Below are positions 1-13,507 of a stretch of 64,000 nucleotides of DNA, one piece after another. The notes under the pieces are model-generated. The model did not search any database. It saw only the letters and a list, made by a program, of their open reading frames with translations, and had not been told where the DNA came from. The first letter of the stretch is position 1. Each line of letters opens with the position of its first letter. The stretch comes from Nymphaea colorata (taxonomy: Eukaryota; Streptophyta; Magnoliopsida; Nymphaeales; Nymphaeaceae), in the NCBI RefSeq assembly GCF_008831285.2, contig NC_045148.1, forward strand, positions 8,003,001 to 8,067,000, given 5' to 3'. A program made the translations under genes and the position numbers.

Positions 1-2504
1 AGTTGGGCAGTGGATGAACCGAAGCTTTACCATCGTTTCCTGCACGACAACATTATAAGCGTCTTCTTGGAACTTAAAATTTAAAGTTCTTGGAGTTCAA
101 GGAGATTTCATGCTAAGAGCTCACGGTTTTTGAAGGGGGAAGACTATAACAGCTCAAATTTACTAAGTTTCAACATTGAATAAAAGTTTCAAAGAGTGGG
201 TTGCATTGAGCATACGCCCCACGGAGACCCACCTGCCTAAACTCTTGTTTCCTCATATACTTCATCTGAGAGAATGATGAACTTCCTTTTCTTTCTCTTT
301 ATTTTCCAACTTTCAAACTTAAATCCAAATCGGGGTGGATGCTGATGTGGGCTATGTGTGGGTAATTGTTAACACAGACCCCAAAACACTTTTTATTTTT
401 TTTATTGATTTTTCTTATTCACATATTAGCACCTTTTAAAAATTTTAACACATTAATGTGTATGTCCTCTGTAAAAGTTTCTTTGAAACTTTTGGATGTC
501 CTTTGTAAAAGTTTCGAAACTTTTACAATCCGCAGAAATCCACACCCTGTGAGACTCACTGCAGTAAATTTTCAGCAACATTTCAAAAGATCTTCAATCA
601 AATCTGCTTCGACTCCCAGTAAATACACATGGTTTCGATCGCTGTCACGGTCCGCTATATGCATTTTGTTGCAAACGTTGTCCTTGGTGTTACTAACGAA
701 GCAGAGGTCGCTGGCTTGAACAGATATTTTGGAGTTTGGAACGCACCTACGATCAACGAGGACAGAAGGAAAAAGGATACCTTTTAAACGTCACCAATTC
801 TTGTTCTTCTGTAGCAGGGACCCACCGGGAGCAGATGCCAGTCTTAATGTACATCACAAGTCGCCGGATAGGCTGCGCATATTTCTACCCCACCTTCCGG
901 TAAAATGTGAAGGCCTTGATTGACAGGAGGGTGTCCGAGTTTTCCGGGAACAGGGGAAGTGCCAAGCTTTCTTGTCTGTGACGTTCTTTCAGATTCACAC
1001 AGAATGCGTTTTCTGCCATTGTTGGATAAGTTCATTGTTGGTTTCCGAGATCGTCATCGGATCCCACGTCTGGTTCTCCTCCTGGGTATCAGGTATGAGA
1101 ATCTTTTTTTTTTTTTTTCTTTTCACTTTCTTTAGGTAGGGATCCTTTTCGAGGAACAATTTTACTGCAACACGAGGAGCCCCCATCATCGCTCCCAAGT
1201 TGTAGTTTGGACGGACAGAATTCAATTCTGCAGCCAACTGCAAACTATCTTCAGTTGGTAGGAAGAGCATTTGCAGATTTTTCAGACTTTCAAGGCTCCA
1301 AGTTGATTGGGAGCCGGTAGCTCGAGTTCACGATGTGTGGTAGAGAATTTAAAAGCTATATCCAGTTAGTGGAAAGGGTACTGATGAATTTTAGATTGCA
1401 AACGCCGAAACAGGGACACGGCTAGTTAAGCACCTTTCTGCTCCAGTGGAGGATGTGTAAATTATATCCGCTTAAGGCTTTCAAGTTGAAGGGCGGAGAT
1501 TAGCTCCAACGATAGTAGTGGTAGGTGGAATAGTTTAGTAATTTGACAATCCAGACAACATGTCTTTTCATAACGGATTCCGAATCATCGGTGGTTTGGT
1601 TTCTTTCTGTTGATTGAAAGTTAGACAAGAAAACTTCCAGAAATTTTACTTTCTGGTATGTGATTTATTACCATAAAAAAAATGTATGATTAACTTGGAA
1701 AATTCGGAATGAGTGCGTCAGCAAGATAGACAGGTCTTTATGAGAACTGTTTCCTAAATCCTGGCTTTACAGATATGGCGGTTGGAAGCTCCCAAGTGTG
1801 TAGATAAGTACGGAAAAAGCTCTTCTGAGTGCTTTGAAGTTTGAATTGCACTGAAATTTGCTAGTATGCATATCCCACTTTTCTGGTAGTTGAGTGCTCT
1901 ATGTTTCTCAGTTTTGTTTTCCTGAGGAATTGAAATTAGTAATTTACAAGAATGGGAGTTTCCATGTAATATAGATAGCCGTTTAATCGACAACTTATCT
2001 CTGACTGGTGAATAGAGCGGTGGTTCCATGGACAAGTTTTCTTAAGTTCCTAATGCTGGACTTTCATTTTCGTCTGCTGGTCCTTCTTTCCTCTGGACGA
2101 ACCTTTTACCTTTTCTGGGCGTGTTGGTGGTAACAGAACGTTCCAACACTTTGGTTTAAGGAAATTTCTGCAGGCCCATTTGCAATATTAGATTTACAAA
2201 CATATTGTCAATGAGAAGTACAGATAAATGTAGGATGAGTCTTCCCACCTTGTCTTAGTTTCCTAGATTTCACAACTTGTCGCTCTTTGCTGCACACTGA
2301 ACTGTTCATTAAAATGTTCATCTTTATCCCTTTTTTCTGGACCATAACATGTATCTAATCATTCCCTTAAAACTTCTAGGTTCCGTGCTCTTTAATTAAG
2401 ATAATCAGGCACCATGGTAATTCCCAAGGGTTTGCTTGATATTATTTGATTTGAACTGATGCTCATATCACATTATTCTGAGTTTTGCTCGGTTTTTATT
2501 GCAG
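1..2504. other. Upstream region or intron 1 of the NDB gene
   Basis: The first visible NDB exon opens with a good acceptor (TTTTATTGCAG ending at 2504) in the middle of the conserved [10 protein letters not shown] stretch, so at least the 3' part of this region is intron. I looked on the + strand for an exon of about 30 codons ending in the right phase (AG or TC before a GT donor) and found none I would defend. The rest is AT-rich with short open frames and no recognisable protein. Confidence 0.45.
844..1270 (-). other. Possible decayed coding fragment of unknown family
   Basis: Two overlapping minus-strand open frames (995-1270 and 844-1035) have more balanced composition than the surrounding AT-rich DNA and contain protein-like runs such as PTEDSLQLAAELNSVRPNYN. 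A poly-A run near 1100 in minus sense and stop codons break them up. I do not recognise the family. It could be a relic of a retrocopy or transposon, or chance. Confidence 0.15.
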
Positions 2505-5500
2505 TGGTGGAGGCCTTGTTTCATATTCTGAGGTTAAATCTGATCCAAGTGTGACTGATTCTAGCATTCCAAGGACCCAAGGGAAGAAAAGGTTGGTGGT
2601 ACTTGGTACAGGCTGGGCAGCCACAAGTTTCCTGAAGGATTTGGATAGTTCTTTATATGATGTTCAAGTTGTTTCACCACGTAACTATTTTGCTTTTACA
2701 CCACTGTTGCCAAGTGTGACTTGTGGGACAGTAGAAGCAAGAAGCATTGTTGAGCCAATTCGTAAGTTAATTAAACGGGTAAGCAAGGATTTGCTTTTCT
2801 TGGATATTTCAGATGAATATAAATGTGCTAAACATGTTCACTTGAATATAAACTAATGCATGCTAGCTACTTGGTCAAGTTTTCCAAATGCAAAATACTG
2901 ACTCTGATAAAATTTTGATGCCAAAAAATCAAATAGTATTTGGTGTAAACTTTTCCTGTTGTCAGAAATGAAAATCTAATGACCATAATTTACAATGAGA
3001 AAACTGCCATAAGAGAATTTTGTTCTCAAGTTGTTGGTGTGCAGCTTAGGCTTTGACAGCTCCCTTTGTGTTATGTTTCTAAATTTTTGGATTTTGGTGC
3101 TCATCTAGTTTTTGCTTTTCTATGCACAAAGATGTTTCTATTGGACATTTTAAGAGCTGTCGTGCACTAAAAGCTAATGACGGAATTTGGCTAGCCATGC
3201 TAAAAGTTAAAACATAAGTCAACTTATCTCAAAAATCACCATGAAAGAAAGTCTTGCTAAATTGTATTTCAGCTTCTGATTGATATGCTTTTTAATTTTA
3301 TAAATGACAATGAACTTTTCCTTGTTGGCAGAAAAATGATGAAATCCATTATTGGGAAGCAGAGTGCATTAAGATTGATGCAGCAAATAAACAAGTGCAC
3401 TGTCTTTCTAAGCATGATAAAAGTATGGAAGGGAAAGAGGAATTTCTTTTGGACTATGACTTTCTGGTGATAGCTGTCGGAGCACAGTCAAACACTTTCA
3501 ATACACCAGGGGTCTTGGAGCATTGTCATTTTCTAAAGGTACCTGTTTTTAATGTGTTGGCTAGATGAATGAGGTGACAAAGAATTTCTATACCAGAGTC
3601 CTATTAGCTAAAGCCTAAAACTGCTGAAACTATTTCTGGTTCCAACACTCTGCTTTTCTCCTTTGAACTGTTGTTAAAGCATGAACTTGGCTGTTCTTGT
3701 CAGGAAGTAGAGGATGCACAGAGAATTCGTAGAAGTGTTTTAGACTGCTTTGAGAAGGCAAACCTTCCAAATCTAAGTGAAGAAGAAAGGAAAGTCATTC
3801 TTCATTTTGTTGTTGTCGGTGGAGGACCTACTGGTGTGGAGTTTGCTGCCGAACTGCATGACTTTGTCTGTGAGGATTTGGTGAGGCTATACCCAGCCGT
3901 CCAAAACCTGGTTAAGATAACACTTGTCCAGTCTGGAGATCATATTCTGAATATGTAAGGACAACAATTTTATGTACCAGAATTTTTTTGCTTATGTTAA
4001 TTCATTGTTGGCTTCTATTACCGAAACCCGTGAACACTGTTCTCTGAATATTGAGTCGCTTACAAACATCATTCTTGGTTCAAACAGTTTACAGATATCC
4101 TAAGTTTGAAAATGGTTCTGTTCAATCAAGGAATAGTCTTGAATATGAGAAGGTTTTCAGAGACATGAAATGTTGAGGTTACTAACTTGCTCAATTTTTT
4201 TTTGACAAGACATGGAAGTATCAGCCGGCAAAAAAGGACTAAGTGTTGTTCTTTGAAAACATTTACATGGAGCTGTCATCACTCATAAGTAGCTGATAAT
4301 CTTTTAGCTGGATATGTTCTCAAGAAGGGCAAGGCAAAAGGATATAAATAAGAAGAGAAGTGGAAATGAGAACAGATTCTTTATATAGACTTCTTGCTTT
4401 TTTTCTTCTTTATCTTTGGTTATTGCCCTATCATAACTTGATTTTCACTATTACTGACAACTCTTTTGACATTAAGGAGAAAAAAAGGGATGAAAATAAA
4501 CTTTTATATCCCACTGAAAGTGATTTTGGTAGTCTAACCATGTAAACATCAGTTCTGTAAGATGAACCAGATGAACTATTTATTCAACATATCATCTGTA
4601 AGCTTGACTGGCAAGATTACCTTCGTCTCAGATGTGACAACCATAAGGTTTTAAATATTTTGGTTTGTACTTCATGGGTCATATTTCATTCATAGTCAAT
4701 CTTTCTCTACAGCCCTTTGGACTGGATATTCCTATCTTTTCAGCTAACCATCTACAATTGTAAAGATCTATGAAAACCTTGTCATTCAACTAACATACAT
4801 AATTTCTTGCTGCCTATGTAAAGTTGGCATTGCTAGAAAGGCATGCACCCATGTTATCACAGCCTGACATGAGTGCAGGTCCGGTTTCACCATGGCTACA
4901 GCGAATGCCATTTCGGGTGTGAGGACTACGCCCATGGTTAGAATTATCCAAAAATAGACCAGGTCAACTTTGACCAGGTCTGTTTCCATCTTACTTAGGT
5001 TTAGATTAAACTAATTTATGTCAATTTTTGAATATTTGTTAATTTGTTTGTCAGCTGGTGATTATGAATTTATGATTCATGAATGTATTTTTTCGTTAAT
5101 TTGTTTGCTTAAAAATTTTAAAGGATATTGTTAATCTAATTTTTTGTGTGTGTGTGTGTGTGTGTTTGTGCATGTTTGTGTGTGTCCCTGCACCCATGTG
5201 GCATAGCCATCAAGTGGCTAGATTTCTTGTTTCCGCAGGAAATTTAGGTAATGGAGCCTAGCACTTAACAGGGTGCTCGGATACACAGAATCTTTCTACA
5301 TTCATCATATAGTTCCAACATGCATAGCTTGAATGTACCCATTGGTAGTAATTATGACTTGACATCAACTTTATGAACCTTTAAATGAGTGAATACATCA
5401 TTGCAAGTCACTTCCATAATGTTTGCCAGATACACAACTTTAACAATATTATCCACAAGAAGAGCTCAAATACTTTATGTGGACACAATGTTTCTAATAT

Positions 5501-8500
5501 TCCATAGCACTTGTCCCATCATCCACGATCCATCACTTTTTTCTTGCTCAGATTCCAACCTGATAAATAGTTAGACCGTTATCTGCATAAATCACTTCTT
5601 ATATCTTCAAAATTTGCTTTTGTAGGTTTGATGAAAGAATCAGCACATTTGCAGAACAGAAATTCCAAAGAGATGGTATTGATGTAAAAATGGGATACAG
5701 AGTTGTTGAAGTAACTGACAAATCTATAAATATGAAGCGTAAGGACACCAATGAGTCATCGTCCAATCCATATGGAATGATTGTCTGGTCAACAGGCATT
5801 GGAACCCGTCCAGTCATAAATGATTTCATGGATCAAATTGGTCAGGTACAGTCATAAGGATGTATCTGTCTAATATTTGAATGTATGTTCTTAGTATTCT
5901 AGCCTTTTCTGTATAAGAAATAAATTTTATACTAAACTGTCTGTCTGAAGTTTGCAGCATGACAGGCGGGCTTTGGCTACTAATGAATGGTTGAATGTTC
6001 GAGGATGTGACAATGTATTTGCAATTGGGGACTGTGCCACTATAGAACAGCGTAAAATCATGGTATAGACTACCTATGGATATGATAGCTTTAGTTTGGG
6101 TTGGAAATTTAGTTCTTTTTTATCTTTAAACTACACTAACAGTCTTAGCATGCAATTCTGGAGCCAAAATGCACAGGTGCTTTTTTTGTAAGATGTGTCC
6201 TTTAGGGCACGTTTTTAAGTGGTGGAGAAAACTGTCCGAGCTGAGCCATGTGTCTTGTGGCATCCTCCACCAAAAACCCTTGTTTTCGTATGTTTATTCC
6301 CTTATGTCTTTCACACTCTTGGGGGTTACAACAGAAAATGCATGGTGCCCTTATTTCCTTTCTCAACATGCCCTTATGGACATAAAATGGTTAGTTAACT
6401 ATTTCAGTTGCAACATATCCTTAGCTCGTCTCTTGAAGCTAGCAATCAAATATTTTCTACTTTTTAAAATTTGAAATGCATAGATGTGATTTATGACAAA
6501 AAAATGTTTTCTTTTTTCTCAGTAACATTGTCTCTTGACTATCCTTTTCAGAAAAATTCCTCCAAACAAGAAATCTGCACGAAATTTCCAGATGAAACAT
6601 ATAAATACGAAAATATCTACTAAGCATCCTGTGGAAACCATTGATCCTATGGGTAGATCATTCAATTTCCCGTATTACTGTTGGGATGCTGCAGTCTGCA
6701 GACACTGAAATCATTGAGATTGTGCAAGTAATTTATTACTTCTCTCAGTCATCGGATAAAAAAGTGGTAGTAGTGCATGCTTACATTGATCTCACACAGT
6801 GGCATTTCTAATGGCCAACTCCTCCTTGGCTGCTCATAGTATTAAAAAAAAGGATAAAAAATGCTGCTGTGTCTGCTCATGTTGTTAAAAAAAAAGGACA
6901 AAAATTGTTGGTCTAGCTCCACGATTTAATGATGCTATAGAGCCTACGGTGGATTGAAAATCTTTGTATTTTGTCAACTTAAAATACCTCCATCATACAA
7001 AAGTGTAGTATATCTTGCTGCTGTCTTCAGTTCTTTCTGCTGGTTCTTTAAAGTTTAAACACTAAGTGAATTTATAGATCCAATAATATCAGCATTATTT
7101 GGGCTGTTTAATAGAACAGTGCATGCAAGTAAGCTCAGATGCCATAGAATCTGAATTGATGTATAACAGTCTAATAGATCAAAATCAACGTTCATTCCAT
7201 GTCATAAGATCGTGTTGTGCTTATTGGGATTGATAGTTGCATTGATCTTGTCTCTATTAATACATATTCTATGCTGTACAACTGTGACAGGAAGATATTT
7301 TTAACATTTTCAAAGTTGCGGACAAGGACAACTCGGGCACTTTGACTGTTCAAGAATTCCAGGATGTTATTGGAGAACTTTGTGAAAGGTATCCACAATT
7401 AGAACTCTACATGAAGAAAAAGCACATGCGAAATGTTGCAGATCTCTTACTGGGCAACAAAGAGAGCAATCAAACCGAATCCAAGGCACTAAACATTGAA
7501 GAGTTCAAGCTAGCTCTTGCAGAGGTAGATTCACAGATGAAAAGTCTTCCTGCTACTGCTCAGGTAAGTGCAGGCCAACGCACACTTGAAGTATGCTGCT
7601 AACGTCAATCCAGACCTGATCATATTGTTACAACAGTTGCCAATCACCGCACGTTTCTTTCTCGCCATTTTGCATTCTCTTTTCCTTTTCTGCTTGTCTT
7701 TTAAAACCTTCCAAGACTTGAGGTTATGTCAAATGCCTCCCCACCCAAAACATGCATATGAAAATATACATCTGCATTCACAATGCAAACATGCGCTTTC
7801 TCAATATTCTTTGAGAATAAGATTAGCTGGATGTGTAAAAGGTCATTTCAGGCTCATCTATTTAAGCAATCTGTGCTGAAAATGGGTTAAAGTTGCTTCA
7901 GCAACAGCTTGGTAAAGAAATGAGTTATCTTATATAAGCATTTATAAGAGTTTAAGGGTAATTTTATTTTAATACATTGCTTAGGTTAATGATTCTTAAT
8001 AGAGTTTATGTAGCTTCATTGGGCTGGCCAAAAGCCCGAACAAGCAGTCAAGATTGGAAATCTGACAAGCTAGTCAATCAACCCGAAAAATAGGACTAGT
8101 CAGGACTAGCTGGTCCTAGTCAGTCTCTGAAAGTAAAATCAAAAGAAAATTATTGAAACACAATAGTTAAAGTGCCAAAGATAACAGAAGAAATAAAATA
8201 TTACTATGAATTAAGTGAAAGAAATTTTCAACCCACAGCATTAATGTTGCCGAACAAATGGTTGCATTTATGGGGTTGTCACAACTGCGTTAATGTGAAG
8301 CTGGTTCAGGTGCAACTCCAATGAAGTAATATTGGTCCATTGGAGTCAAGTGTGTTAGATGTGGTCAGTCACACCGGGACATATTTCTTCAGCATTCTGT
8401 GACCACCTGACTTAGGTCTACGGCAAGTCAGCATGGTCAAATGACGTGGGGTTCTACCAGGTTTTTTTGTTTCAGATATATTTTAATGAAAGCATATAAA

Positions 8501-11500
8501 TACAAAATATAACCAATACGTAACATAAGTATTAGTTAGTCACCGACAAGTCTTGACTAGTCCATCAAGTTGATCAACTAGCTGATTTTGGCCCCAGCTA
8601 TTAGCACGATGGACTAGTCGATGGAGTGTCAACATGGCTTTGATAACAATGCATGCATTGCTTATTCTTTGTCATTGGCGCTTTCCGTCTTACATCTGCA
8701 CTTCTACTGGTAATATACACAACATCACATGAGTGAAGAAGAGGAAAAGAAGCAGAACTGATAAATTCAGTTTCCACCTAGTTTTCTTATTTACTTGATG
8801 AAAAATAATGTGTGAAAGAACATATGGAGGTCAGTTAGCACCAATAGGCTACTTGGTGGGACGAATCAAACTTGAAAGAATCTAAGGAATATGCCCAACA
8901 GGCTAATAGAAAAGTTAAACCTCCCCAGTCATCCTCACTTAGAAGTACTGTCCTCTGGATTTTGTATGCTTCATAATTCTTTTCCTTCAGTCTATGATCT
9001 GATGCAACCTACTGCCATGCTGATTGCTTTCAGGTTGCTGCTCAACAAGGTGCCTATCTTGCAAAATGCTTCAATCATATGCATGATTCTGAAACAAAAC
9101 CTGAAGGTCCTCGCAGAATTACAGAACCAGGTCGCCATCGCTTTCATCCTTTTAGGTAAACTACCTAAGAAAATCTGTTTGATTCATTTTTTTCCCTTTT
9201 AAATTTTAGTGTTTATTTCTCAACATTTTGGCTCATTTTCTGATCCAGAAAACGTGTCAGATGGCAGGAAAGTGTGCCACTGGAGACTTTTTATATCTTT
9301 GATCATTTAAATTGCAGCTGACTGTTTGGCCATATTCCCAATAGAAAATGGGCTGGAAGTGTCTCCTACATCATTATTTGGCATTGGTCAACCAAACAGG
9401 CCCTCAACTTTAGCAGTCAATGGTTCCCTCTTCTGAACTCACAAATAGTATATGTATCCTCTCCCATTACTAAAACTCTTGCTGTTAAAAACTATCTAGC
9501 TATACATGAATAACTCTACCTTGTCACATTGGTGTGACTATGAATCAAAGAAATAATAAGAGGACTTCAGAAGAAAAGACAAATTGAACCCTTCCATGAC
9601 TGATTCAGTACAAAATTAGACATACAATGACATAGTTATTTGCTCCTGATACAGTTTGACCATGTCCAGTCCTTGTCAGGGCCACATCCATGTTTTGAAG
9701 TGTTGACACAGATGTGTCACCTCTCGAGGTGTTCCTGATCTTTCAGAAATGGTAGTGCAGCTCACTTCAAGGGTGTGCTTTGCAGATTGTGGCTCAATGA
9801 TTCCAAGGCATGTCCATAACTCTTGCATGAATTCATACCAGGTTCTTGGCAGTGCCATTAAGTGTTAACATAAATGGAATAAGGTAACTACTGAAGGTAA
9901 AACCTTATGAAATTCATATGGGTACTTTGCAAATGAAAGTAAAACCTTATGAAACTTCATATGGGTATTTCACAAATGATTGATTGGTGGATACAATTAT
10001 TTGAATAGATCAAAACTATATAAGTTATATGTACTGCTTTGTCTTTAATACCCAAAACTCTATGTCAGGTTTAACATTTTGAGCGATGAATGAGAACCAG
10101 AGATACCTACCAAGAAATGTTTGGATTCAATGTGAAACCAGATTTTTCTTTTTGAGAGTTATACTGGTCAAGAATGTCTCTATTAGATAAGATTCATCAA
10201 CCTCTACCCGACCTTAATCAGCTTCCTAGTTATTGGAATTGGCAGTATGAGAGGCCGCTCATTTTCTTCAATGAAGTAATTTGGGCCATCTTTAAGAAAA
10301 GATCAACAATTGAAAGATGGAAAACACATTATTTTCATTTTTTAGGCAACTCAAACTTGAATTCCTTGTAGGAAAGTTTTGGATTGTTCTATCTTATAGC
10401 TGCACAGGAAAGGCTTTTATGATATTCAATGAGTGATGCTGGGGTACCCATATGATTAGAATATGTAAAGAGGAACTTTATGCACGGAAAATAATATTAC
10501 ATCAACCCCAAACAGAAAAGTATCGTATTGAATCTAGAGTTTTATTAACCCATTCACACTTAGGGCTCAACCTGATTGGATGCAGAAGCAGACAGCCTAT
10601 CACAAAGGAAACATAAGTTGTTGCACAGGAAAGCCTGTAGATTATCTGGTTAATAAAAGAGAACTATGGATGATCTCTTTCACCATCCTCTCCACCTTAC
10701 ATTAGCAGATCTAATTATGAAATTGGACTGTGGCCTTATAAATCAGTACAGACATGGGAATACCGTATAATCTGCTACCACTTCCTCTCCTACCAAGATG
10801 ATTATTTCCTCTCTAGAGGAGAAACCACCTTCAGTTTCCTACTCGTCTCATCAATGCAAATTGGATGAGAAGAGACGCATCAGCACAATCTTGCATGGGA
10901 GCACAGATAATACCAGTGCGGATATCAACCACAAAAGCCTTATTTTGGACATTTTAACTTGTAAATATGTTCATCGTATTTTAGCTACTTTGAATGCTTT
11001 GGACATCTTCTTTCCCACTTTGAGTACTCAAGCGGGAAGAAAATCATCTTTTATGACTTTAAGAATAATTGTGTGTTAAACTTGGTATTTGTTGGATGTC
11101 AGCCTAACTTTGAAACTGAATTTAGCTTTTCCTTTCATGAAAACTGAGAATCCAAACTTGATTCATGTACGATCTACTTTCTATTTTTGAAGATGTATAC
11201 ATTCTCACTGAATGCATATATGTGTGCGGGTGCTCGTGTGTAGATGTGTTTGTGTGTGTGTGCACATTTCTGATGTGTAGTGACCTTTGATAACCTAGGT
11301 ATAAGCATTTTGGGCAATTTGCTCCACTTGGAGGTGAACAAGCTGCTGCAGAACTGCCAGGAGATTGGGTTTCGATAGGGCAAAGCAGCCAATGGCTATG
11401 GTATTCTGTTTATGCAAGGTAAAGTATGGTCCTATGATATGTTTCATTCATATGGGGACTGCAAAACATGAGAGGTCTACTAGAAATTTAGTATTTAACC

Positions 11501-12113
11501 TCTTTTTTGGCAGATGTGATAGTCCATTTCAGTGGATTTTTTTGGTTATTTTGATGTTATGGTGAAGGGATAACTAATGACAGGTTGATCTCAAATGGAG
11601 GACGGTAGAAACTAGAGAATCTTGAAGATTTTTGAGTTTGAGTTTTAGTTGAGGAATGCAAAAAATTGTTGGTTTTAGATATGCCTTTCTCTTTAGCTTT
11701 TAAAACTTGAAAGATAGAGATTATTTATAGGTCTTCCAGGTGATTTTCTATTGGAGATTGCCTTTTCTGCCGACAGAATTGGACCCTTTCTGATGAGAAA
11801 TTGCACCGTGTTGGTTTTTGTATCACGCATCATGTGTCATCAATGTGTTGTACTGTCATGAGAGTGAGAAATCATGCAAAAAGGCAGTCTCACATCTTTC
11901 AAAATTTTATTTTTTCGCTATTTTTATGTAGATTGGTTGTTCCTATTATATGCTGGAAGTATATTTCTGTGACTCCCAAATCTCGATGCTAAAGATTCTA
12001 ACACTTTTTCCTGTTTTATCCTCAGTAAGCAAGTTAGCTGGCGCACAAGAGTACTGGTCTTGTTCGACTGGACAAAAAGATTTGTTTTTGGCAGAGACTC
12101 CAGTCAGATCTAA
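2505..12113 (+). CDS. NDB1: External mitochondrial NAD(P)H dehydrogenase, NDB1 type (5' exon missing)
   Basis: Type II, rotenone-insensitive NAD(P)H:ubiquinone oxidoreductase on the outer face of the inner mitochondrial membrane. It passes electrons from cytosolic NAD(P)H to ubiquinone without pumping protons. I traced nine exons with GT-AG borders and matching phases: 2505-2778, 3332-3538, 3704-3954, 5626-5845, 5958-6062, 7291-7563, 9034-9155, 11299-11418, 12026-12113 (TAA). They encode about 552 residues against about 580 for the family, so only an N-terminal exon of roughly 30 residues is missing. Visible motifs (numbered in this partial protein): FAD-binding GTGWA near 34-38, [14 protein letters not shown], a second dinucleotide fold GGGPTG near 199, GDCATI, an EF-hand loop [12 protein letters not shown] at 363-374 that should bind calcium, and the conserved tail ending FGRDSSQI. 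The residue at the end of the second NAD(P)H beta strand is Q (LVQSGDH), as I remember for NADPH-preferring NDB1, rather than the acidic residue of NADH-type NDB2-4. Confidence 0.93.
5144..5183. repeat. (TG)n microsatellite in NDB intron 3954/5626
   Basis: A run of TG dinucleotides with a few interruptions lies inside the 1.67-kb intron between the exons ending at 3954 and starting at 5626. Confidence 0.8.
8025..8640. mobile_element. Probable non-autonomous element with imperfect terminal inverted repeats
   Basis: This lies in the NDB intron 7564-9033. The left part (8030-8125) has GGCCAAAA, AGCTAGTCAATCAAC and GGACTAGTCAGGACTAG. The right part (8545-8605), read in reverse complement, gives GGGGCCAAAATCAGCTAG, TTGATCAAC and GGACTAGTCAAG in the same order. 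The ends are therefore imperfect inverted repeats around an AT-rich centre with no coding potential. Exact ends and target-site duplication were not resolved. Confidence 0.5.
9892..9980. repeat. Short tandem duplication in NDB intron
   Basis: Two diverged copies of a unit of about 47 bp with the core GTAAAACCTTATGAAA, each followed by TTCATATGGGTA, lie back to back in the intron 9156-11298. Confidence 0.75.
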
Positions 12114-13507
12114 AACAATTAGGAGCCGATGGACATGCGCTTTGGGTAGTTTGTCTGCTCAGGGGATCCTAAATCTACTTTTCAGCACAGTGTGAGGAAG
12201 ATTAAGTTTTTTGGATGAGTTTGTCCCACGTATAACAAATTTCACATGTCAAATGTTCTCTTTTATTAGATCAACCAGCGTCTGTCTTAAGTTGTTTTTT
12301 CCATTTTGTTTCTTGGGCAGGTTTCACATTGCAGATTAGCATACTCATACTTAAGGTGCTTATATAGTTCACGTCATGTGCAGGCCTTGTCAGATGATTT
12401 ACAGAGTAGTATGGTTACTGGGTTTTTTTTTTTTTTTTTTTAAAGATTGCTAAATCCTGGTTTCTCCATCAGAGTTGTTTTCTGTTTCCTCTTCTTTTGC
12501 CTGGAGAAACTACATAAATTATTCATTGTACCATAACAAATTTTGGCATAAGTAAAGGATCTGAGGAAACCTTTACGGTTAACAAACAAACTTGAACTAT
12601 AGTACGCACACTAATATAAAATGTTGGCCCTGGAATGTCTTCTTTCTCTACCACTTGCTGATCTCTTTACTTTGTGTCCATCCAGGTTATTCACTTCTTA
12701 TTCACATTATTTGCATGGCAGTTGGAATAGGTGTCCGTCGTTTTCGTCACACAGAAATAATTCCTGATGGCAGTTGTGAGTGTAGGAAGCATCTTGTGCT
12801 TTAAAATTCTTCCCAAATTTCGGCATATGACATATCAATAAGCCTATCACTGTATTTGCTACGTGAAAATTAAAGTTTTCCGTCCACTGTAGCTTCTTTA
12901 CAAGACCAATTGCGACTATTTTTGCTTATGGTGTAGCCCATTTGTGATGAGATGAAACTTTTCGCTGGATCCACACTGTGAGCTTCGCTAATAGTTGAAC
13001 TCAGGGAACGATACCCATCAATCCAAACCTAAGATAGCATGATGTAACCGTCCAGCCATCTTATCTAGACTTGAAGCAGGTGAGTTGCAAAAAGTGAGGT
13101 GTAACAAGGATTTGGGGATGTAATTCAGTTTTTGCACTTTCGATTGGCAGAAATTGGATGAGGTTGCCAAGTTCTCTGGAGAAGTTTGAGAGAAAGACAA
13201 GTGCAATGAAGGAATATAAGTTAACTGCAGAGAGGAAAGAAGAGACATGATCCATAAAGCCCATTTAGGTGAGTGAGGTTAAAAGATGGATCTACACGAA
13301 GCATGGCTCTTGATTCTGCTAGAGGCGTCCGTCTTAGCCCTGTTAAAAGTGAATCTTAAAGTGTTGCAGATGTGTATACATGAATCCGATTGTTGATCTC
13401 ACAAGTGACCTGTCTGCAAGTGTTGAGAGGCCTGGTGAAACTCGATCGGTTTCCCCTCCTGGTTGGGAAATGGGAGTCAGTTATTCTTCAACCATGATTA
13501 GTCAACC
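12114..13507. other. NDB 3' UTR and downstream intergenic DNA
   Basis: Sequence after the NDB stop codon. AT-rich, with a T run at 12422-12440. No further exon or RNA gene recognised. The mRNA end was not located. Confidence 0.5.

Noticed and set aside
366..719. 117-codon open frame near the window start
   Set aside because: No recognisable motif. The hydrophobic start is explained by T-rich sequence.
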